Positions 24,052 through 33,000 of a DNA stretch of 64,000 bases are shown in pieces. Under the pieces are notes generated by a model. The model saw only the letters and a list, made by a program, of their open reading frames with translations, had not been told where the DNA came from and made no database searches. Each line of letters starts with the position of its first letter. Position 1 is the first letter of the stretch. The stretch covers positions 186,001 through 250,000 of the forward strand of contig NW_024881848.1 in assembly GCF_019059575.1 (NCBI RefSeq), given 5' to 3'. The DNA is from Amphibalanus amphitrite. Taxonomy: Eukaryota; Arthropoda; Thecostraca; Balanomorpha; Balanidae. The position numbers and the translations under genes are program-made.

Positions 24052-27000
24052 TCTCTCGAGCGGGCCCCTGACAGAAATTTCGGGGGGGTCAGCTGACCCT
24101 CTGACCCCCCCTGGCTGCGCCACTGACAAGCAGTAAACGGCATTCGAAAGAACGTCCAAAATAAGGACGAAAATATGTCATCCATTTTTTAGGTCAAGTC
24201 AAAGGTCAGGTCACCAGATGGAAAAATATTGCCTATTTCAACTTTTTTTTCGAAACACCGGCACACAACTCGGGAATCAATTAGGTATAGAGCTACGGCG
24301 CCGCGGAAAAGATTTGATAGCTCTTTTGACCCTTTCCGTGACCCTTTCACGGTGCCCCTGGTCGACTTCCACTCACCTTTGAACAAAACGTGCTCAAGTT
24401 AGCACATGCACTTTGGTCGTGCAGACGCCACGGACCCTGCGTGCGAATACATTCTTATTCCTCTCCTTGAAAGCGCAGGGCTCTCAGCTGTGAGGCTCAA
24501 ATGTCCGACGATCCTTATTCCTCGACCTCGGAAGTCCCGAGACACCGTATCCTCGTGGGCATGACATGGCGTGCCCTCCCCGCATCAAAATATTATCGGC
24601 ACTGACGCGGTCCCACTGTGGCCCTGCCCTCAGGCGCCGCCGGGGGTGCGTATGACGTCACAAAAGGAGCCCCGGCGGATTGGAGGGGACGCTAACTGAC
24701 CGCCCGCCGGGGGGCGGCGCTGAAGGGTGCGGGCAGGGGCCGGCCGAGTCCTGGAAGGTACTAGATTTGCCAGACACGTGTTGCCAGCGGACAACCACGG
24801 CGACCACTTGGTATGTCATTGGTCGCCTTTATAAGGGTCGCCGGTCGGCCGTCCGAACGATGGTCGAACGACGCAGTATATACTAAATAGCTACGGGGAT
24901 TTGGAATATGTCTGTAGCTACCAGGAAATTTTCCACTGAGATGCCGCCGCGTAGGGTGGTAACGGACTCGAGAACTGCGAGTCGATTTGATGGGGGAGGG
25001 GCAGAGAATGGTTTGCGTGGACAGAGCAAGAGGCGATTGGGTTGGGTGGGCAGAGACGAATGGATTGCGCGCTTCAAACTGCACTAGGCGGGAGGTCTGA
25101 ATCAGTTCAGGCGCTGCGCGTGGTCGCCATAAGATCGTCTTCTCGGTTGTCGTCGACAACGACAAAACGATACAATTTTTCACCCCTGATAACGCCACTG
25201 AGTTCCGTGGTCGCCGCATGGGAGCGTTCGCGGCGAGGTGGGGCGTGACCCTGCGGTTCAGGGCGGTGCACGAGGCAGGTGGGAACGGCATCGTGGAGCG
25301 TCATCACCGGACGATTAAAGTGATGTCAGCTCGGAAAGGGTGTGCCATAGCTGAATCGCTTCATCGCTACAACATGACGCCCCGAGATGGCTCGCAGCCT
25401 GAGAGTGCTCCCGCCGCCGGCGTGTTCCGTCGTGTCGGACGTGACCTGCCGGTGACCGGCGCCGGCGGACAGGATGACCGGCCGCCGCCGGCTCTCCCTG
25501 CAGACTCGGAGCGGGGAGCCGGCTTTAGGGAGGGCGACCTGGTGTGGGTGCGGCGCCGCGGGCCCGCGACCCGCTGTACTGACGTTTCCCGGCCTGGCAC
25601 CGTCACACGCATCGTGACCGACCAGCTTATCGAAGTTGACGGTGCTCCGTGGCACGTTAGGTGCGTGCGCCACCGGCACACGGGACAGCCGACGGCGGCC
25701 GATCCCCCGATCGAGGACGACAGTGAGCCGGCTATGTCGCTCGGTGCGTCAGAGCATTCATCGGCGGTCGGTGAGACTGATCCCTCTGTAGAGGTGGAGC
25801 TGCCGCACTCGACCTCTGAGGAGCCACCGGCTCAGAACAGTACTGAACCGCGACGTAGTGCAAGAGTGGGGGCTCCGCCAGAACGCTTCGGTGTACTAGT
25901 ACCGAATAATATCGGCTGACTGCTGTAAAGTATTTCGTCTTTCGTGTCTTAAGTGTCTGATGTAGTGCATTGTGTCATATTGCGTGTGTACGTGGAGATG
26001 TGTGATCTTAAAGATCAGGGGGACGTGTAGTTTATAGTTATGTGTGGCTCTGTGTGACCGGCTGAGACGCCGCGTGGCCCAGACGCGCCTGGGGGACGCC
26101 GTCTAGCCGACACTGACAAATGTGTCTAGAGGGGGGTGTCCTGTTACATATGTGGCGACGGGGGCGCCGAGTCGCGGTGGCGGCGGCGCCGAGTCGTGCG
26201 AGAGGGTTGGCAGTGTGGTTGGAACGGTCGCGGGAGAAGCACCCAATACACTCGACTACATTTTATCCTGTGAATATCCTAACATGACAAGAGCCGCCTC
26301 ATTCCACTCATGGGCCACCCGGCAACGTCTATTGGTTATTGGACATTCATCCCCTTTCATTTCCCACCCGTTGTGCAGTGAGCGTCTGCGGGACCGTTTT
26401 CTGGCGCTGGTGCGGGAGGCGGTGGCCAACCCGATCACCAACATGCGGGACGTTCAGGAAGCCTCGCTGTGCGGCTGCTCGGGGAAGATCGTCGACATCG
26501 GCGTCCTCGAGTACATCCTGCGACTGCCGCCCGAACAGAGGTTCTTCCTGGCCATCGGTGAGCTGGGAGAGGGAGAGGGGAGGGGGAGAGATGGGGAACG
26601 TCAGGTCTAAGCGATGGTGGGATGAGGTGGAAAATATGTCTGGATGCCAAGGCATTGGGCGTTCGGGGTCCCGATTGTTCAGGGTTCCAGATGACGATGA
26701 CGATGAGGAGACGCCGCTTTTGATATGAAAATCACCCAGGCACCAAGACATTCGCCCTTCTTCTCTCAGAGACAGCGGTCGGAATCACGGCCTTCTCTTG
26801 GCTTATCGACATCTTGACCAGTGACCGTGCCTCCCTCCCCAGGTGACCCGCGCAGTGACCTGTTCCTCTCCCCAGGTGACCCGCGCAGTGACCTGTTCCC
26901 GGACCCGTCCCAGCTGGACATCGCGGTGACCTGTGACGGTCCCTCTGTGAAGCTGGACGTGCAGTTCCCGGCCGGCAGCTGCTGTGGCAGCGGCGGAGCG

Positions 27001-30000
27001 CTGCCCGGTCGGGTCTCCATCGACCTGACACTGGCCGTCGGGCTGACCGGCTGGCCTACGCGGGCAGATTTCCCCGACAGGGTGCCCCTCTCCAGCGTGG
27101 ACGCTCTGGTGGTGCACCGAGCAGCCTCCAAGGTGGGTTGGAGGAACGTGTTATGTTGGAGCGGGAGGCAGGCATCGCGGGCTGAAAGGGAGACGGCCGG
27201 GGCAAGGAAAGCGTCTCGGACACAAGGGATGGCTGGCTAAGACGAGAGAAGTGGTTGGGGGAGGACAGGAGGGGGATGTCTGGGACACGGGAACTCGCTG
27301 GAACTCTGAAGTTGTTTTAGTGAAGGGGAAGAAGAAACCTTGAACATCTCACTATACCAGCTGTCCGTGATATGGAGGACATACACCACCAAACTCGCTG
27401 TGCTGACGCATACACTACGCTCACCTCCACTTTACAAACAATGCCGCTGGGCGCAGCGCAGCCGAGTTTTGCCGTGATCGCCTATGACGCTATTCGCTCT
27501 ACGGCAGTGGGTGGTCGGCCCGCTCTGAGGCCTGGTACGGGCGATATCACGCGGCACGTGAGCTGACCGACCACCGACACCGGACACCCAGTCGGGAATG
27601 TCACGCCGACTCCGCCGCTCGACAATGTCACATACAATACAATACTGTACGTCACGTCACTAGTTCCACGTAAAGGACCCATTTCGATTCCTAGCCGACA
27701 TGACGTGACTGTGAGAAGGCAAAGTACCCAGTACCCACCTACCACTCATCTGGCTTGTGGCGACTTCACGATATTTTGCGAAAATCAATAAATATTGAGC
27801 GTTAGCACTTTGTAACATAAACAACATAACAAGTGAGAAACCGCAATATATTTACGCGTTTCTCAGTGCATTCATAGTCTCCCACGACGTACCTATGTAA
27901 ATACCCATGAACCCAGAGTCGTACACAAAGAGATGACGTCTGACGTCACTGTCCGTTTTCACGCATTTACCGATTCTGTTCACACCACGGAAATCGGTCA
28001 CACCATTGTGAACACTTCTGAACGGCCGCTTACCCACAGAAAGCCATGTTTTATTCCGTCTGCTGCGCCGGTTCCTGCCGCGCCGCGGCGGCGCCCGTTT
28101 GTGATGGGGGAGACTGCGCGGTGGCCGGTATACCGAGGCACGTTCGGAGGTCGGCACGGGCTCGCGGTGACGAGGCACGTGCTGGTGTGGAGTGGCGAAG
28201 GACAGCCTCTCCCACCCGGCCCAGCCAGCCCCCCCCCCCCCCCACCCAACACATCCGTAACCACTTTCAGCCCGTGATGTGTGCACTGTGCAGTGTACAC
28301 TGTGAAGTGCGCAGTGTGCAGACATACCGAATCGCGTTTTCCGTCGCACACTGGCAGCGGTTTACACATGGCCAGTCGTGGAGCAAACACTGCGCTGCAT
28401 TTCGGAGTGGCGCAGGACCGGACTGTCCTGGGAGTGGATTAGACGGTAGTCAACAATCTGGCCCGCACTGTTTGAGATGGAGGAGCGGTCATTTACGCGA
28501 ATCAGAAAATTCAACACCACTCCTCGGATGTGGCGCCGTAACCATGTAAAGAAAACTGCGCCGCAGAGTGCAGGTACTGCAGATTATAGGCAGCATTGTG
28601 CTTATTCAAACACCCAATTCCACAATGCTGAAGAACTACTTTGGCGTCCTCCAGCCGTGTGAGAAGACAGCAAACACTGAAAGGTTCCGCTTATAGGTTT
28701 TGTAGGAGGGCAATATTCGAGGGTTGAACGTGGTTATTAATGGTTATTTCTGCTAATCAAAAAGTATGTATGCATGAAACAACCGATACGGACGCACCGA
28801 GCTTGCCATAGCTGGTCATAACCTGACTCGAGGGCCGTGACATCACTTGACCTTATAATTTGTCCGCCTCTGCCCATTCCACCAGTAGGGGTTTATATGG
28901 TGCTGACGGAACCACACCCGATCAAGCCGTGATCTGACCTTATCACCTGACCTCGCGACCCGCAGTGACCCGGGTACCTGAATTGAACTAATGACCTGAA
29001 CTATGTAGCTTTTTGATTTAGGCTATTTTGTCATATGTGGCCTGACCCCGTGACCTCCACAGGGTTTTTACATGGTGCCGACGGAGCCGCACCCGAGCCA
29101 CCCGTGCGCCAGTCGCTCCACCGTCTGGCGCGTGAGCATGTCGGCGGCGGAGATGGAGCTGAGCACACACTACTCACACGACTCAGCGCCGGCCGCAGTG
29201 CTCCGGGTGCTGAAAATCATCAGCTCACAGCTCAGCGAGCCGGACACCATCCTCAGCCGACAGCTGCCGCCCACACAGGTCAAGGTCAGTCAAGGAGAGG
29301 TCAGGGTGGGAGGTCAAACAGGATAGTCAGGGTCGATGCAGTTTTAAGCGTAGCATAAACGCAAGACCGTTCACGGATAACTACAGTCGCCGTCTCCTTT
29401 TGTTGTTGTCACAAATTCACCGCTCTGTACGTTCGATATGTGGCCCTCTGCGACATCAATAAGTGACACCGCACCCTCTTGCCAGGACCTGCTATCATGT
29501 GTGAGCACCTACATGCTTAAAACGCTCTTCTACTTCGAGCTGGAGTCGGACCCGGAACTCTCCCACTGGGGTCTCGGCTCCGTGTCGCGACACGTGCTGC
29601 GTATTCTGGACGCCCTCGAGCAGGCGCTACGCTACAAGAACCTGCGCAGCTACTTCTTCCCCGGCCATAACGTGATCCTGCGGAAGGACTGCCGGCCCTC
29701 CGAGTACACCGTGGACGCGACTGTACTGGAGCGCTTCCTGAGGACCCTGCACTCGGCCAGCAGCGCCGGTGATAGGCTGGTCAGACAGGTGAGCGGGTCG
29801 TCGCGAGCTGCCGGGAGAGACGTCAGGTAGAGCTGACCTGACCTCAGCGAGGTAGTTGATGTTTAGGAGGAGATCAGTCCCGCCTTGGTCGATTTGGTAA
29901 GGCGTCCTGAGAAGCAGCGGGCAAACCTGAGAACGTTAGCGTCTTACCACACGCTCCCTTCTCGCTACCCCTGGCTCGACTTGGACCATCTGTGCTCTGA

Positions 30001-33000
30001 CCTGGCCACCATGCTCCAGTTTGACCCGATCTACCGCATCCCGATCCACCTTACTGTTAGACACCGAAGTGCCGGTGACCACAAGTAACCTGACCTTCCT
30101 ACTCGCTAGGTTCCGGAACCAGCGGGTTACACAGGTGACCAGCGGGAGCGACGTTAACCACAGGTGACATAACCCTCCCTCCCCGCCCGCCAGCTTCCGG
30201 AGAGCCGGTGGCTGCGGATTCACCGGCGCCGCGTGCGCCAGGAGGAGCGGCTTCTGGCCGTCTGGCTGAAGCTGCTGGAGCGACAGCAGCGCCACCTGCC
30301 GGCCGGCCAGTTCAGCCAGCAGCAGGTGGAGTACCTGGACGAACTGCTGCGACAGGTGGCGCAGTCTGGCGGACGGTCCGAGAAACTGGTCGGCGGCGAG
30401 AAGGACCTCAGCTCCGTTGTAAGTACCTTCGAGTGCTCACTTCTCGGACTCAACATAAGTTGGATTACTTGAAAGTTGTTTAAAATTAAAAAACAAAGCG
30501 TTTTTCTTGGAGTTGTTAGAAAACCCAAGAATCATAGTAACACGGGTCGTCTTAGCCATGCGTGAGCAAATGCAAAAAAAAAAATGCATTCAAACTCAGG
30601 ACAGATTGGATATCATTTCCGACGACGCTTCTCATACGCGACGATTCTTCTCTGTCTGTCTGCTCAGGTGCTGCTGTCACTGACGGTGGCCGCCCACCAG
30701 CTGTTCGCCTCCGGTCGTCTGGGCGACTCCCTGACCCAGCAGTCGCGCGGTCTGGGCCCGGCCGTCCAGCTGGCCGCCGCCACCGCCGCCGCCGCCGCCG
30801 ACGAGCCGGCCGGGAGGACGCTGGTGCGGGCCCTGCGCGTGCTGGGTGCCCAGACGGAGAGCGGTCGCAGCACGGGGCGGCTGCTGGCGCGACTGTACAC
30901 GGCCGCGGCACTGAACGGAGCGCTGCTCGGAGAGGACCGCGACCGGCGGGATCTGACGCAGCTGAGACAGATGGCGCAGTTCGCCGCCGCCGTCTGCGGC
31001 CAGGTGAGGCAGCTCCGTGACAGGGTGATGTTCTGACCGATAACTGATGACAGACGGCAGGAGCTAGGAGCTCTATGGCCAAAGCCAGGCACAGAGGTGT
31101 GTTGATATAAAGACTACAACCAGCGTTTTTAATGATGATGAATAACACTCATTATTCAGAGATGTTTTGGAAGCTTATCATCTTGCCTCTCAAGATGCTG
31201 TTGTCACCGTTGAAGGCTTCGCAACAGTTAACCCTCGCCGGTCTCCTGACCACTCTGACATATCACGCCCTGGCCGTGCACCCCTGTCGGCCGTCCGCAG
31301 ATGGGCAGCGCGTCCGCAGAGCTGGAGGAGCGCTCCCGCAGCGGCCAACTGTGGGCGCAGCAGCTGCTCGAGCTGTCGGAGCGGCTGGGCTGCGTGCGGC
31401 TGGTGTTCACTCCGGAGAGGGGCCGGACCATTAGCTGCCTGGTGCGACCCGGCGGCAAGAGCCCGCCGCCGCTCCGGCCCAGTGAGAAAACGAAACAGTG
31501 GGCGCGACCGGGCGGAGATCGGATCTCCCGGGGCTATAACGATCGACACAAGGGACCTCCCGGGGTCATAAGTCTCTTACACATTTACCGAGCAAACGTG
31601 TCAACTTCAGAATTCACATCTGTGAGATTTATTGAGAGCATCAGGTCTTCTTCAGGTTCCAAAGTAGGTTAGTTGTATTGTATACACTCAGGACAATATC
31701 GATCTTTGATCGAGAAACACGAAACATGCATGACGTTTAAGGTATCCAGTCGTTCGCAACGTAATTGAAGTGCTCTTCAACGTTTCCCAGGAGTGGAATT
31801 AGAGAAGGACCTGGAGTTTCTGCTACAGGAGGCTGAAATGGAGGACAGCAGCGCCCCGCCGGCCCGTACCGTCCACTGCATGCTGCAGTTCGCCAACCCC
31901 ATCAGGTAGGTCCGGACCGGCCACCGTCACAGCTCAGCAAGAAACAAGAGCAACGTCTCCAGGCCTATCCAAATGAACAAAAGGCTATTCGTAGATTCTT
32001 TTATGAGCCAAAAGGCTTGTTCGGGTGTTTAGTTTACATTGCTGCTACCCAGATGGCGCTGGCCGCTTTGCTCCAGCCAGAATTCCGATTCCCGATGCAT
32101 CTAATCGCAGTGACATTTCTGGAACTATAAGTTATCGTCCCTGTCGCTAGATGTCACTAGCTTGACCTCCCTCCGCCAGGTCGCACGTGGACCACCTACG
32201 GCGCTACGGTCGCCAGCGCGGTCTGGGTCACATCGTACCGGCCATCATCAGGATGGGACAAGGAGAAGTGAGTTGACCAGGGACGGAAAACGGTATCGGG
32301 ATATACCAAGGGCTCGGGCCATGTAGGCATGCTGATAGCAGCAGCCGGCCTCTAGCGTAAGCCATACGCCGTTTCCATAGTTACCGACCTGAGGCAGACA
32401 ATGAAGTCGGCAATTGATATATTAGGGTTAGTGAATATATAGTCATTTGACTAGTCATCCGGCCTCCCCTTCTCACCCTCTCCTCTTCTCTGACCTCCCC
32501 CACCCCTTTCCCAGCTGCTGGAGAGACTGACGGGAGGTCTCCCTCTCCTCTCCCCTTCTATGAACTTCTCTCCCCTTATCTGACCTCCTCTCTCTCCACC
32601 CCCCCCTCCCCTCTCCCCAGCTGCTGGAGAGACTGGCGGACGGTCTGCCGCCTCCGGAGCGATCTCTGGCGCTCCACCAGCTGCAGCAGTGCCTCGCTGC
32701 CATGGTGCCCGGAGTCAGACCTGCTACCGACTCTCAGACGAACCGTGACAAGGTCGGTAACTGTTGACCGTTAGAAAAAGCTGTTTCTCTTGTCATAATC
32801 GATGAGGTTGTAGGCCGTAGGGGTTTCCCTACTTAAAACCATAAGAACAAATTTCTGCTATTTTTCCTTTCGACTTCTATCGACGGGAAGGTCGGTGCCT
32901 TTTTCAGGTTGCAGGCAAGGCGTAGTTTCTAACTCTGCAATGGTGGATGAGAATTCAAGGTTAAGTAGCTATGGGCAGAGCTGATCCGAAGACATGATAG

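Larger units (their letters stand above)
21778..24125. mobile_element. hAT-type element nested in the previous hAT element
   Basis: CAGTGGCGCAGCCAGG and CCTGGCTGCGCCACTG are perfect 16-bp inverted ends, and ACAAGCAG is duplicated at 21770-21777 and 24126-24133. It is 2.35 kb and contains a GGGCCC satellite and a CT microsatellite near its right end. No transposase frame was found; the long open frames are products of the satellite. Confidence 0.9.
21596..25188. mobile_element. hAT-type element inserted in the integrase
   Basis: The left end CAGGGCTGAAAAA is inverted at the right end (TTTTTCACCCCTG). The 8 bp ATAACGCC occur at both sides (21588-21595, 25189-25196), and removing one copy puts the integrase back in one frame. 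Net length without the nested element is about 1.24 kb. No transposase frame was seen, so it is probably non-autonomous. Confidence 0.88.
17906..26260 (+). mobile_element. Ty3/Gypsy-like LTR retrotransposon, interrupted
   Basis: Two 235-bp LTRs (17906-18140 and 26026-26260) read as identical, start TGTAG, end CTACA and are flanked by the 5-bp duplication TTTTA (17901-17905, 26261-26265). Between them are gag, then a pol order of protease, reverse transcriptase, RNase H and integrase, which indicates Ty3/Gypsy. No env is seen. It lies in intron 3 of the Mab-21 gene in the same orientation. The integrase is split by a 3.6-kb hAT insertion, so this copy cannot make a complete Pol. A purine-rich stretch (AAAGATCAGGGGGACG) precedes the right LTR. 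I could not identify a standard tRNA primer site. Confidence 0.93.

Noticed and set aside
23127..24096. Long Pro/Gly/Ala/Arg frames on both strands, collagen-like in look
   Set aside because: Produced by the near-palindromic GGGCCC satellite, which is open in several frames at once.
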